Assembly: GCA_965226915.1 (NCBI GenBank)
Contig: CBDDEJ010000007.1
Location: 310,001-374,000 of the forward strand
Length of the DNA: 64,000 bases
Direction of reading: 5' to 3'
Source: Io17-Chloro-G2 sp965226915
GTDB lineage: Bacteria > Chloroflexota > Dehalococcoidia > Lucifugimonadales > UBA3495
Below, piece by piece: positions 7,284 to 16,103 of the stretch. The translations under genes and the position numbers were made by a program. The notes beneath the pieces are model-generated. The model was given only the letters and a program-made list of their open reading frames with translations, was not told the origin of the DNA and did no database searches. The first letter of the stretch is position 1. Every line of letters starts with the position of its first letter.

Positions 7284-7697
7284 GTGAACTAGACTCGACA
7301 GCCGGTCAGATTAGGATCTACCCTCCTTCGTCACGCGGCTTAGTAATCGGTGGAAAAGACACCAACGTCGCAGATACGAGGTTCCGGGGCCACGTCTCCT
7401 GGCACGGCATCACCGGGTCGGATATCACCTTGAACCAGAGCCATGAAAGTCCCGTTACAGGCCTGATCGTCAACTCCGTGATGGAAAGCGAGCGGCCAAT
7501 CATTTTCGGCTATCCCATAAATGAGGCGAGCCGGCTCGAGGTTCGCGCCTCCCAAGGAAATAGATCGGATGATTTTTCCTTATCCCGTATCGATATCGCT
7601 TATCCCGGCAGGTGCCCAAACGGTTTGATCGACATGTCCTTCATCGCGAAAAAGTGCTGAGGCAATCCGCCTTGGACCGAAACTAACCCCAAAGCCG

Positions 7698-9074
7698 TCA
7701 GTTGGTCTCTGGCGGCAAGGCGATGGGGAAAGGCACGTTGGGGTATTGCTTAAGCAGCCTGCGCCACACTGCGTGACCGGTTTGCTCGGCTCTGCGGACA
7801 ATGTCGTCTTCGTCGATGGTCAGAACCTTGCCATCGCGCATTAACCAGCGCCCATCAACCATGACTGCCTGGACATCCGATGCCTGGCCGTTGTGGACGA
7901 AACCAGAGACGATGCGCAGCGTGGGAACCAGGTGGGGCCGCATCATGTTTATCATAAATAGGTCAGCTTTCTTACCCACTTCTAGGACGCCCGTCTCCTG
8001 ACCGAGCCCAAGGATTTGGGCGCCGCCTCGGGAGGCCCACTCCAGCACGTCCTCGGGCTGGGGGTCCATCTGGTCGTTGCGGCGCACCCGCTCCAGAAAC
8101 AATCCCGCGCGCATGACCTCCACCATATCCTCAGCCATGTTGTCGGTGCCCATCCCCATGCCGCAGCCCGCGGCCAATAGCTCTTTCACCGGCGCCGCCG
8201 CGCCCCGCCGGGCCGCAATGGCGGCGTTGTTGGAAACTCCGGCGCCGGCCTGGCCCAGCAAGGCCACCTCCGCGGGGTTCACGTAACGGCAGTGAGCCAA
8301 CACTAATCTCGGCCCCAGAAAGTCGTTGGCAAAAAGATAGTGGGTTGGAGAAACGCCGCGAACCCGCATCACAGCCTCGATCTCATCCTGGCTCTGGGAA
8401 AGGTGAATGGTATAACCCACGCCGTAGTTTTCCGCCATTTCGCGGCTCTGGCGCAGCAAGCCCGGCGAGCACGTCTCCGGTGCGTGGGGCGCGACAAAGC
8501 AGGATATCCTGCCATCGCCCTTGCCATGCCAACTTTCGATCAGGTCGGCGTATCTTTGGAGACCCTGGTCCATGCGGTCCGAGGACGAACCGGCGGGTCC
8601 GCTTTGTCCGTCAGACGGGTCGATGTCATTCACGCTGTCCGCCAGCACCACGCGCAGTCCGGTATTCTTTAGTTGCCCGGCGTAGTCCGCCACCCCTGAT
8701 TGCACTTCCATCAAGCAGGTGGTCCCGCTGCGGATTGCTTCCAGGGCGCCCAGGGTAGCCATCAATTGCCGCTCCTCTTGGGTCAGCAAGGCGCGCGCCG
8801 AGACGGGAAACCGCAGAGTGGTTGGGAACCCCCAATCCTCAAGAATGCCCCGGTCGTTGGAAGCCAAGAGGTGAGTATGGCAGTTCACCAGCCCCGGGAA
8901 CACCGCCTTTTCTGAGCCGTCCACGATCTCGGCGCCGGCATAATTAGCCAGCACCTCCGGCGTAGGGCCGACCGCCACTATTCGGCTGCCGTCGATAGCC
9001 ATCGCGGAGTCGTAAAATATGGTCCTGCCGTTGTCTCCGGTCACAATAGTCGCGTTTGTGATGACCGTGGTCAT
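7698..9074 (-). CDS. Amidohydrolase, TrzA/AtzA/SsnA-like
   Basis: A 458-residue metal-dependent hydrolase of the cytosine-deaminase/chlorohydrolase clan, which hydrolyses C-N or C-Cl bonds on heterocycles such as triazines, guanine or adenosine derivatives. Visible metal and catalytic motifs are 'GLVNCHTHLL' (HxH, about residue 65), 'APHAPETCSP', 'HCRYV' and 'GMGTDN'. The usual 'HxAE' motif reads 'IHLSQSQDE', so the general acid/base Glu may be displaced. Composite N- and C-terminal beta-sandwich segments are present ('DLFMIN', 'VMVDGRWLMRDGKVL'). A possible Shine-Dalgarno GGAGGAG precedes the ATG. The substrate cannot be told from sequence. It converges with the G8 gene. Confidence 0.85.
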   Translation of the reverse strand: MTTVITNATIVTGDNGRTIFYDSAMAIDGSRIVAVGPTPEVLANYAGAEIVDGSEKAVFPGLVNCHTHLLASNDRGILEDWGFPTTLRFPVSARALLTQEERQLMATLGALEAIRSGTTCLMEVQSGVADYAGQLKNTGLRVVLADSVNDIDPSDGQSGPAGSSSDRMDQGLQRYADLIESWHGKGDGRISCFVAPHAPETCSPGLLRQSREMAENYGVGYTIHLSQSQDEIEAVMRVRGVSPTHYLFANDFLGPRLVLAHCRYVNPAEVALLGQAGAGVSNNAAIAARRGAAAPVKELLAAGCGMGMGTDNMAEDMVEVMRAGLFLERVRRNDQMDPQPEDVLEWASRGGAQILGLGQETGVLEVGKKADLFMINMMRPHLVPTLRIVSGFVHNGQASDVQAVMVDGRWLMRDGKVLTIDEDDIVRRAEQTGHAVWRRLLKQYPNVPFPIALPPETN

Positions 9075-9130
9075 GCTTTCCGCTCCTCCTGGTCATTGGT
9101 CGCCGGCCAAATAATACCATCACGGCCCTA

Positions 9131-10350
9131 GTACTCAGTCATGTTTGGAATCAAAGGGATAGAGGCGGTGCAGTTTGGTTCGGGCGTCATGGGTATTGAA
9201 GCGCCAGTTGATGGTAGCTTGGGCGGTGTTGCGCTCCGTAACCAGGGCCTGAACCTCCCGCCCGAGAGCTTCCTCGTCGGGGAGTCGCTGTCTGAGGCAG
9301 GAGCGGGACAGTACGCTGAACTCGATTTCCGCCATATTCAACCAACTCCCGTGCTTGGGGGTGTAGTGGAACTCCAGCCGTTTGGCAATCCGCCGGGCCT
9401 CTGCCGCCGGGAACGCCTCGTACAGCGACGCCATGCGGTGAGTGTTCAGGTTGTCCAGGACGACCCGGACCACCTCGACCTCCGGATAGGCCTCGTCCAC
9501 CAGCCATCGCATCTGTTGGGCAAAGTCCTCCATCGTGCGCCGTTGGGTCACCGCCACGTGCCGCCACCCGGCCTGCGGCTCACAGGTCAGGAACAGGTTC
9601 CGTGTGCCCTCGCGCCGATACTCGTAGTCCTGCCGCAGCGGAATTCCGGGCCGGGGCGGCAGAGCCGGCCGCGTCTGGGCCAACAACTGGGTGGAGGTCT
9701 CGTCAAAGCAGACCACCGGCCTTCGCGGGTCATACGGCTCCTCGTATAAGTCCAGCACTTCCTCCATGTGCGCCACGAAGTCGGCGCTCACCTTGGGGAT
9801 GCACCACTCTTTCTTCTGCCACGGCTTGAGAGCGTTTTTTTGAGCCGCTGGCGCACCCCTTCGTGGGACATGGAGGACGCCAACCCCAACTCGACCACCT
9901 TGCCAGCCAACAGGCGCAGGGTCCAGTGGTCATGCCCCTCCGGGGCTGGGCTGCAGGCCAGCGCGACCAGGTGAGCCTCACCCCGGTCGTCCAACTTTCG
10001 GTACCGATGGGCTTGGGTGCGCTCCCATAGGGCCCCTTCCAACCCATCCTCGACAAACCGCCGCTTGATCCGGTACACCGTGCCCTCCACCACATCGAGG
10101 GCTTCGGCCACCCGGGGAGCCGGCCAACCGTCGCCGGTCTTGAGCAGAATCCGCGCCCGGATGGTCATCCGAGCTGGGCTCTTCCCGCCGCGTACCAGGC
10201 GTTGGAGATTTTCCCGTTCTTCCGAAGTCAGCCGGACTGGGTATTTTTCCCTGACCATCACCGCCACCCCCATCAACACTGTCTGCCCACCAGCATAGCG
10301 CGATCGGTCACTCCCTCACATCACCATCTAAAACAAGTTTGACTCAGTAC
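9131..10350 (-). mobile_element. IS630-family element at CTAG
   Basis: Terminal repeats GTACTCAGTCATGTTTGG and GTACTGAGTCAAACTTG (reverse) lie between TA dinucleotides inside CTAG on each side (9128-9131, 10350-10353). That is the known IS630/Tc1 target, with TA duplicated. It carries a two-frame transposase. It separates the amidohydrolase from the VOC gene and hits no visible gene. Confidence 0.9.
9135..10279 (-). CDS. IS630-family transposase, two frames joined by -1 frameshift
   Basis: The first frame (9788-10279, 163 aa) carries the HTH domains ('RLTSEERENLQRLVRGGK', 'PRVAEALDVVEGTVYRIKRR'). The second (9135-9791) carries the DDE domain: Asp in 'VVCFDETSTQLL', Asp in 'VVLDNLNTH' and Glu in 'HGSWLNMAEIEFSVLSR'. 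A run of seven A (reverse strand, 9841-9835) lies in 'CTC AAA AAA ACG'. A -1 slip there continues as 'LKKNALKPWQKKEWCIPK' straight into the second frame, giving a 381-residue fusion of normal family length. Programmed -1 frameshifting on A runs is known in IS630 elements, so this is probably regulated expression rather than damage. Confidence 0.88.
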
Positions 10351-10480
10351 TAGATCCGGGACAGTGTATTCGGTTTATTTCGGCTTGCGTGCCGAGCTAT
10401 GAAACGTTGACATCGATGGGGGCGAACACTAGAGTACAACGATTACGGACCCTGAAACGTTGTAGTCCTGAGGTGTAGAT

Positions 10481-10858
10481 ATGACCACGGTTTTAGACCA
10501 CACCATAGTTCCTGCGATCGACCGGGAGAAGTCGGTGGAATTTTACACTCGGATCTTTGGCTTCAAGGATCTGGGCGAAGTGGGACCCTTCCTGGCTGTC
10601 CGGGTCAACGACACATTCAACTTGGACTTTAGAAACTCGGAAAACTTCCAAAGCATCCATTACGCCTTCGCCATGGACTCCGAGGAGTTCGAGACCGCCT
10701 TTGCCAAGATAAAAGAATCGGGAATCCCTTACGGCGACAGCCCCAGGGAACAAGAGAACATGAAGGGCCCAGGCATGACCGCCGGCGCATTAGGACAGGG
10801 GAAAGCGGTCTACTTCAAAGACCCCATTGGCCATGTCCTAGAGATCAAGACCTACTGA
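10481..10858 (+). CDS. VOC/glyoxalase-fold protein
   Basis: A 125-residue single-domain protein of the vicinal oxygen chelate superfamily: beta-alpha-beta modules with 'LDHTIVPAIDREKSVEFYTR' at the start and the closing 'GKAVYFKDPIGHVLEIKTY'. Metal-ligand candidates are His7 and the Glu near the C end. Members include glyoxalases, dioxygenases and resistance proteins; the substrate is not predictable. It is followed after 35 bases by the 64-residue GatC/AtzG-like gene on the same strand, so the two are probably co-transcribed. Confidence 0.8.
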   Translation: MTTVLDHTIVPAIDREKSVEFYTRIFGFKDLGEVGPFLAVRVNDTFNLDFRNSENFQSIHYAFAMDSEEFETAFAKIKESGIPYGDSPREQENMKGPGMTAGALGQGKAVYFKDPIGHVLEIKTY

Positions 10859-10893
10859 CCACCCTGCTCACCAACAGGAGACTGGAGGCCAAC

Positions 10894-11088
10894 ATGCCAG
10901 ATTTAACCAACGAAGAGATCAAGGCCATGGGCCATGCCGTAGGCTTGGAAATCCAGGAGCCTGATTTGACCGAAGTGGCCCATAGCCTGAACGCCATGCT
11001 GGAAGCACTGGACGGAATCAACCCGCCGGGCCTAGACGAGATTGAGCCGTTACCTATCATCATTCCGCCGGGGCCTGCGAAGGGATAA
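10894..11088 (+). CDS. Small AtzG/GatC-like protein
   Basis: A 64-residue protein, two helices then a Pro-rich tail ('GLDEIEPLPIIIPPGP'). It begins 'LTNEEIKAMGHAVGLEIQEP', resembling the small helper subunits (GatC, AtzG) that wrap amidase-family hydrolases; the 'DLTEVAHSLNAMLEALDGI' helix also fits. A strong ribosome-binding site lies upstream (GGAGACTGGAGG). No amidase is adjacent, so the partner would be elsewhere. The assignment is by resemblance only. Confidence 0.55.
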   Translation: MPDLTNEEIKAMGHAVGLEIQEPDLTEVAHSLNAMLEALDGINPPGLDEIEPLPIIIPPGPAKG

Positions 11089-11155
11089 AAGCGGCCGAAC
11101 CGTTTCCTTAGTCTATGATTAAAGTCCGCCGGCTGCGGCGCCGCATCACCTGTGG

Positions 11156-12247
11156 CTACCCATACCGGATGATGCTCCGGGCCACTTCCCCCTGGTCAAG
11201 CAGGTCAAACGCCGTGTTGATCTCATCCAACTTAAAAGTTCGGCTGATCAACTCATCCAGCTTCAGCTTTCGTGACATGTACAGATCCACCAACATGGGC
11301 ATATCGGCCCTGGGATAGCACGATCCGTAGGTGCACCCCATCAATATCCGGTCTTGATGCAGGAAATCCGGGTCGATGGTCAGTTCGGCGCCAGCCGGCG
11401 TGACTCCCACGACCACGGTGACGCCTCCTCGTTTAGTTGTGGCCAATGCCTGGTTGATCGCCAGCGTCGAGCCGATGACCTCGAAAGCGTAATCCGCCAT
11501 CTCGCCGTTGGTCACTTCCCTCACCGCCTCCACGACGTCCTCGGTGGCGCCGTTGACCAGATGGGTAGCGCCGAACTGGAGGGAATGCTCCAGCTTGGAA
11601 CCGTGGATGTCCACCGCGATAATCGTATCGGCCCCGGCCAGCGCCGCGCCCTGCAACACGTTCAGGCCCACCCCTCCGGCACCGATGACCACCACCTTGC
11701 TCCCGGGTCGAACCTTGGCGGTGTGTATCACGGCCCCCACGCCCGTGGGCACTCCGCAGCCGATCAGCGCCACTTTTTCCAATGGGGCGTCTTCCCTGAC
11801 TAGAACCAGGCTGTCTTCGGGAACCACGGCATACTCTCCAAAGGTGGAAAGCCCGTTGAAGTGGTTGATCTCCTGCTGGCCTTTATGCAGGCGTTTGGTC
11901 CCGTCAAGCAAGGCCCCGCGCATCCCGTATCGCGCTTCGCACAGGTTTTGCCTGCCCTTGATGCAGTAATCGCACTGGCCGCAGGAGGGTACGAACGAAA
12001 GCACCACATGGTCGCCCGGCGTGGCGCAGGTAACGCCGGGTCCCACCTCCTCCACGATACCTGCACCCTCATGTCCCAAAACCACCGGCATTGCATGCTC
12101 CCGGTCACCTTTGAGGTAATGGAGGTCGCTATGGCAAACCCCGCTGGCCGCCATTTTGACCAAGGCCTCCCTTGGCCCTGGAGCGTCCAATGTGAGTTCC
12201 TCCACCACCAGAGGTTGGAACTTTTCGTACAAGACCGCTTCTTTCAT
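11156..12247 (-). CDS. Zinc-dependent alcohol dehydrogenase, class III-like
   Basis: A medium-chain dehydrogenase/reductase of 363 residues that oxidises alcohols with NAD. Catalytic-zinc ligands are Cys in 'ASGVCHSDLH', 'GHEGAGIVEEVGPGV' and Cys in 'LIGCGVPTG'. The structural-zinc cluster reads 'CGQCDYCIKGRQNLC'. The Rossmann motif is 'VVVIGAGGVGLNVLQGA', with Asp in 'IIAVDIHGSK' favouring NAD. The start is set at the ATG at 12247 because GGAGAA lies seven bases upstream; an upstream start would add eight residues. It converges with the small AtzG-like gene and is divergent from the cupin gene. Confidence 0.88.
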   Translation of the reverse strand: MKEAVLYEKFQPLVVEELTLDAPGPREALVKMAASGVCHSDLHYLKGDREHAMPVVLGHEGAGIVEEVGPGVTCATPGDHVVLSFVPSCGQCDYCIKGRQNLCEARYGMRGALLDGTKRLHKGQQEINHFNGLSTFGEYAVVPEDSLVLVREDAPLEKVALIGCGVPTGVGAVIHTAKVRPGSKVVVIGAGGVGLNVLQGAALAGADTIIAVDIHGSKLEHSLQFGATHLVNGATEDVVEAVREVTNGEMADYAFEVIGSTLAINQALATTKRGGVTVVVGVTPAGAELTIDPDFLHQDRILMGCTYGSCYPRADMPMLVDLYMSRKLKLDELISRTFKLDEINTAFDLLDQGEVARSIIRYG

Positions 12248-12440
12248 CTGGTGTTCTCCCCTTAGGGCCATGACTCCGGCAGACTAAACCGTGAGGCCGC
12301 GCTAGTCAAATGATTCGGTTGGCTCGCCCTTGACGCCGAATTTGGCGATAACTACAATCTACGCCAGTGATGACCCTAAGCCGAAGCAGGCGCCCCAACC
12401 TGAGATACGGCGCATCACCTCTTCTGAAGGAGGCCCATCC

Positions 12441-13520
12441 ATGGCTACCCAAGGCAAGATCAGCCCCGCGGAATTGGAACAGTTTTACGAAAATTCGAAG
12501 CTCGCCGGTGTGAACCCAGGCTGGCTGGGAAGGGGCAGTCAGCCCCGCCCCAAGACCGAGCCCTTCCTTTGGAAGTGGTCCGATATCCGGCCTTTGGTTC
12601 ACCGCAGCGGTGAGATAGTCACCCCAGACCGGGACGTGGAGCGGCGAACCATGCGGCTTTCCAATCCAGGTCTGGACTACGGCACGACCCACACCATCAC
12701 CGCCGCCCTGCAGTTGCTGCTGCCAGGCGAGTGCGCCCCCGCCCATCGGCACACACCCACGGCGATTCGGTGGGTGCTGGAAGGCGAAGGCGTCTCCACC
12801 ACCGTTGAGGGAGACAAGTGTTACATGGAGCGGGGCGACCTCGTCCTCACTCCATCGTGGACCTGGCACGACCATAACAGCGAAGGCGACGGCCCCATGA
12901 TCTGGCTGGACGGCCTGGACGTGCCGTTGATCCAAAGTCTGGACGCCAATTTCTACGAAGCGTTCCCCGAAGATCAGCAACCGATAACCGGTGTGGGCGA
13001 ATCGGAGAAGAAGTACGCCTCCGGTTCGCTGCGGCCTGCTTGGGAATCCCCCAGCACGCCTTACTCTCCCCTCTGGCATTACAAATGGGACCGCACCTAC
13101 GACGCCCTCTACCGGTTGGCCCAGATCGACGCCAGCCCCTTCGATGATGTGGCGTTGGAGTTTTCCGATCCGGCCACGGGCGGCCCCGTGCTGCGGACCC
13201 TGGCCTGCTGGATCCAGCTGCTGAGGTCTGGGGTGAAAGGAAAAGCCCATCGTCACACCACCAGCAAGGTGTACCAGGTGTTTGAGGGCGAAGGGTACAC
13301 GGTCATCGACGGCAAGCGGTTCAACTGGACCCGCGGCGATCTCTTCGTGGTGCCGTCCTGGTCTTGGCACGAGCACGGCAACGAGTCCGACCAGGAAGCC
13401 ATTCTGTTCTCCATCCAGGACAATCCCGTGATGAAGGCCCTGGCGCTTCTCAAAGAAGAGGCCTACGAGGAGAACGCTGGGCACCAACAAGTCACCGAAG
13501 TGTTTTCCGGCGCCGGGTAG
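12441..13520 (+). CDS. Gentisate 1,2-dioxygenase-like bicupin
   Basis: A 359-residue two-cupin protein. The first cupin has 'PAHRHTPTAIRWVLEGEG' and 'PSWTWHDHNSEGDGP'; the second has 'KAHRHTTSKVYQVFEGEG' and 'PSWSWHEHGNES'. The His pairs and following Glu/His are the Fe(II)-binding sets. The family opens gentisate or related hydroxybenzoates in aromatic catabolism. The ATG at 12441 is chosen because AGGAGG lies 8 bases upstream; a longer frame from 12330 lacks such a site. Both metal sites look complete, which differs from classical gentisate dioxygenases where usually only one is active, so the true substrate may differ. Confidence 0.82.
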   Translation: MATQGKISPAELEQFYENSKLAGVNPGWLGRGSQPRPKTEPFLWKWSDIRPLVHRSGEIVTPDRDVERRTMRLSNPGLDYGTTHTITAALQLLLPGECAPAHRHTPTAIRWVLEGEGVSTTVEGDKCYMERGDLVLTPSWTWHDHNSEGDGPMIWLDGLDVPLIQSLDANFYEAFPEDQQPITGVGESEKKYASGSLRPAWESPSTPYSPLWHYKWDRTYDALYRLAQIDASPFDDVALEFSDPATGGPVLRTLACWIQLLRSGVKGKAHRHTTSKVYQVFEGEGYTVIDGKRFNWTRGDLFVVPSWSWHEHGNESDQEAILFSIQDNPVMKALALLKEEAYEENAGHQQVTEVFSGAG

Positions 13521-13548
13521 TTTCTTCTCGGGTTGTCCAATCGGGCAT

Positions 13549-13597
13549 GCCAGAAGTCGGGGTTGTCTTTGTTGAAAAGACAACCCCGACTTCTGGC
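13549..13597 (+). terminator. 22-bp perfect stem-loop
   Basis: 13549-13570 pairs exactly with 13576-13597 around a five-base loop, directly after the cupin stop codon. No long U tract follows, so it may act as an mRNA 3' stabiliser or a terminator. Confidence 0.6.
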
Positions 13598-13764
13598 GTT
13601 TCACCGCCTAGAAAACCCGAGAAAACGTTAATCAGGACGTGGGGTGGACCTCTACTAAGACCGGTGTGCATACGCCTTTGACACTAGGGAGAGCCTTTCA
13701 TAGACTCGGAATTAATGGTATTTCCGTTGGACATGACAGGCAGGTTTACCGGTTGAGCTGCCCT

Positions 13765-15351
13765 GTGAAAAGCAAGCGAAAGCGTGTAGCCCACCCGCAT
13801 TTGGCATTACTTGGATTGATCGGCGGGTTTGCCGGGTTTTTTGTTGTCTTGTCGCTTCTGGGACCGGTCACGCCGGCCGCCCACGCTCAGGAGTTGCCTC
13901 CCCACGTGTTCATCGGCGCCGCCACCGTCAACGGGGCGCCCGTTCCGGATGGAACAACTATCGCTGCCTATGTCGAAGGTGTCCAGGTGGGTCAAACAGT
14001 GATCGAAGGCGGATCCTATACCCTGCTGGTGGTGCAACCCCGGGGCCGGTCATTTCCCGGAAAAATCGTTTCTTTTACGATAGACGGCCGACAAGCCAGG
14101 GAGCACCAGGCATGGGAAACGGGCGGCGCCCACGAGTTAAACTTGAGTTCAGGCGAAATTCCAGCGGCGCCTACCGGGGCTGCCGGTCCTCTGGATGGCG
14201 CCTTTGAGTGCATCATCCAGGTCTTGGGGCGTTTGCCCGCCGGCGCGCGGGACATGTCCGATCAGGAGCGCATACGCGTGTTCCGGCAGTGCCCCGGCGT
14301 CAGAAACAACCTGAATGCATTGATACAGATGGGAGCGCCGCCGAAATTCCCACAAGCGGCGGTCCCTCAAGTGGAAATCTCCCCCATGGACCAGCTTCTG
14401 AAGGAGTTGCGTGAGGTCGATCAAGAAATCTCCCGGATTGAAAGGGAGACGCCGTTAAAGATCCAACGGACCTTGGACCAAGTGCAACAGGAAATCACCA
14501 ATCTGGAACGGGACCTGTGGGACAAACTCCAATTCGAGCTGGACCGGTTGGACCAACAGCGATACGAAACCGAACGCCAGCTTCAGCAGGAGCTGAGGTC
14601 CGCAGATTTTCGACGTCATTCGCAGATAGAGTACAAGTTCAGGCTGATCTTGGACAATTTGGAAAGAGAGCGGTTTGAGACGGAACGCCGAACCCACCTC
14701 CAAATAGATCAAGAAGTCGGCCGTGTTTTGACCAACGGGCAAAACACGGAACGCCAGATGTGGGACGATAAGCAAAGGGAGCTAGACCGGTTGGAACAGC
14801 GCCGCTTTGAATTGGAAGGGCAGATCGACCGGGAGCGAATGGCGGCAGAGCAAAAGCAAATGGACGATGAGAACGAAAGACGCATCCAGCGCGAACGCCA
14901 AATGGAGGAATAGCGCTTACGGCAGCAGGAAGAACTGGAACGGCAGCGCATAGAACAGGAGCGTCAGCGTTTTGAACAGGAGAGGTTGCGCGAAGAGGAG
15001 AGGTTGCAGCGGGAACGCCAACTTGAGGATGAACGGTTCCGGCACATGGAGCAACTGGACCGGGGGAGGAACGAACAAGAACGGCAACGTATGGAACAGG
15101 ACCGGCGTTTAGATCAAGAGCGGTTAGGCCGGGGAAGGGCGCTTCAAGCGGGACTTCAAGGGCCCGACGGCAACTTACGAATCACTTCAGGTCTTCCCCG
15201 TAGAGACCTGCCTACGCGGGGATTTTTCACGAATTCATCCTCAGACAAGATCAACAACATCGAAAATCTTATGGATCCCACCTATTTGGCGGTGTTGGGC
15301 ATACTGCTGACATTGATAGCCACCTCTGTATCTCTGGTTAGGGGAAGTTAG
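13765..15351 (+). pseudogene. Envelope coiled-coil protein with internal TAG
   Basis: A secreted or membrane-anchored protein. The N-terminal hydrophobic segment ('LALLGLIGGFAGFFVVLSLL') ends in 'AAHAQ', a plausible signal cleavage site. A carboxypeptidase-regulatory-like domain common in Chloroflexota follows ('VFIGAATVNGAPVPDGTT'). Then comes a long charged coiled coil rich in Glu/Gln/Arg, and a C-terminal membrane helix ('TYLAVLGILLTLIATSVSLV'). An in-frame TAG at 14911-14913 (after 'RQMEE') splits the coiled coil, yet the same frame runs on to 15351 with the same composition. It probably arose from CAG or GAG. Start GTG 13765 is chosen for the signal peptide; the frame is open from 13639. 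The PH-domain gene begins 2 bases after the stop. Confidence 0.7.
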
Positions 15352-15353
15352 AG

Positions 15354-16046
15354 ATGGCGTCCACACCAAAGAGAAGCCTGGGGAGCCGTCTATACCATAA
15401 CACCTGGCTCACTCTGCTCCGACGGCTGCTGGTGAGCTCGATAATCGCCGGGCCGTTCCTGTTGGGAGGCGTTTACGGATTCTACGTAGGAGAATTTCCT
15501 CCGGGGGCGTCTTTGGTGCTTCTGGGTGTCGGGACTCTGCTTCTATTGGTCAGCCTTTATATGAGTTTCACGGGTGTGGCGCCTTCGCCTGCTTTGTTGC
15601 CCGATGAAAGCCAATTCGAAATGCGCCACCCGACCATGAAGCCCGCCTACGCCAGAATGTTGTTCAGCCTGCCGTTTTTCCTGGGGTCTCTGTACATGGG
15701 GTTCTATTCCGAATTACCCTACGTATACCCAACCGTGGTGTTCTTAGTAGGCCTGTTTTTTTTCTTCAAAGGGACGATGCGGTACCTAAGGAACCTGCAC
15801 ATCACCTACACGGTCACCGACCGCCGCGTGGTGCACATGTACCGGTTTCTCTGGCTGAACACAAAAGAAATCCCGGTCTCGCGAATAATATCGATCTCGG
15901 AGGCCCGCAGTTTTTTCGAGATCATAACCGGCCGAGGCAGCGTTATGGTGTCCAGCGGTATCGGCGAACGCCAGGTAATCAAGATCGAGGACATCGACGG
16001 ACCGGGAGCGGTGGCTGAATCCCTGCGGGGATTACTTCCCACCTAG
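15354..16046 (+). CDS. Membrane PH-domain (bPH2/YdbS-like) protein
   Basis: A 230-residue protein. Four hydrophobic segments in two hairpins (about residues 25-75 and 100-140) precede a bacterial PH domain, 'LHITYTVTDRRVVHMYRFLW', with 'SISEARSFFEIITGRGSVMV'. Such domains sit on the cytoplasmic face; the family is of unknown function. It follows the coiled-coil gene by two bases, so the two are translationally linked and perhaps form an envelope complex. Its final 33 bp are tandemly repeated just beyond the stop. Confidence 0.75.
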   Translation: MASTPKRSLGSRLYHNTWLTLLRRLLVSSIIAGPFLLGGVYGFYVGEFPPGASLVLLGVGTLLLLVSLYMSFTGVAPSPALLPDESQFEMRHPTMKPAYARMLFSLPFFLGSLYMGFYSELPYVYPTVVFLVGLFFFFKGTMRYLRNLHITYTVTDRRVVHMYRFLWLNTKEIPVSRIISISEARSFFEIITGRGSVMVSSGIGERQVIKIEDIDGPGAVAESLRGLLPT

Positions 16047-16095
16047 GCTGAATCCCTGCGGGCATAGCTTCCGACCTAGGCTGGTTCCCCGCGGC
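16013..16095 (+). repeat. 33-bp tandem duplication at gene end
   Basis: The unit GGCTGAATCCCTGCGGG..CCTA occurs at 16013-16045 and 16046-16078 with five differences, and a partial third copy follows. The TAG stop of the PH-domain gene spans the first junction, so the second copy lies outside the coding region. Confidence 0.8.
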
Positions 16096-16103
16096 CGGGG
16101 GAA

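Larger units (their letters stand above)
4172..7660 (+). pseudogene. Secreted G8-domain/beta-helix protein, split by IS66 and a MITE
   Basis: Residues 1-31 form a signal peptide or membrane anchor. A G8-type domain follows ('GAWSNPGIWSGGRPPRGGDE', 'GTVVTYDV'), then a right-handed parallel beta-helix region rich in Asn turns ('YPIHFHQAGQ', 'NAIGHGFFLEEGDE', 'NNIAVGS'). The family is extracellular and associated with polysaccharide or surface binding. IS66 (4673-6103) with its 8-bp duplication, and the 171-bp MITE with one CTAG, interrupt the frame. Deleting both joins 'YTTLA' to 'QDAGRG' and 'STIL' to 'GELDST' and leaves 1875 nt, an open frame of 624 residues. The insertions therefore look recent and the gene was probably functional before them. 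As it stands only a 172-residue N-terminal piece can be made. Confidence 0.85.

Noticed and set aside
7172..7660. An independent 162-codon gene
   Set aside because: Its first part is MITE sequence and the rest is the C-terminal end of the G8/beta-helix gene, in frame once the MITE is removed.
12306..13604. A 432-codon reverse frame across the cupin gene
   Set aside because: A mirror of a GC-rich gene; the plus strand carries complete cupin motifs and a strong start.
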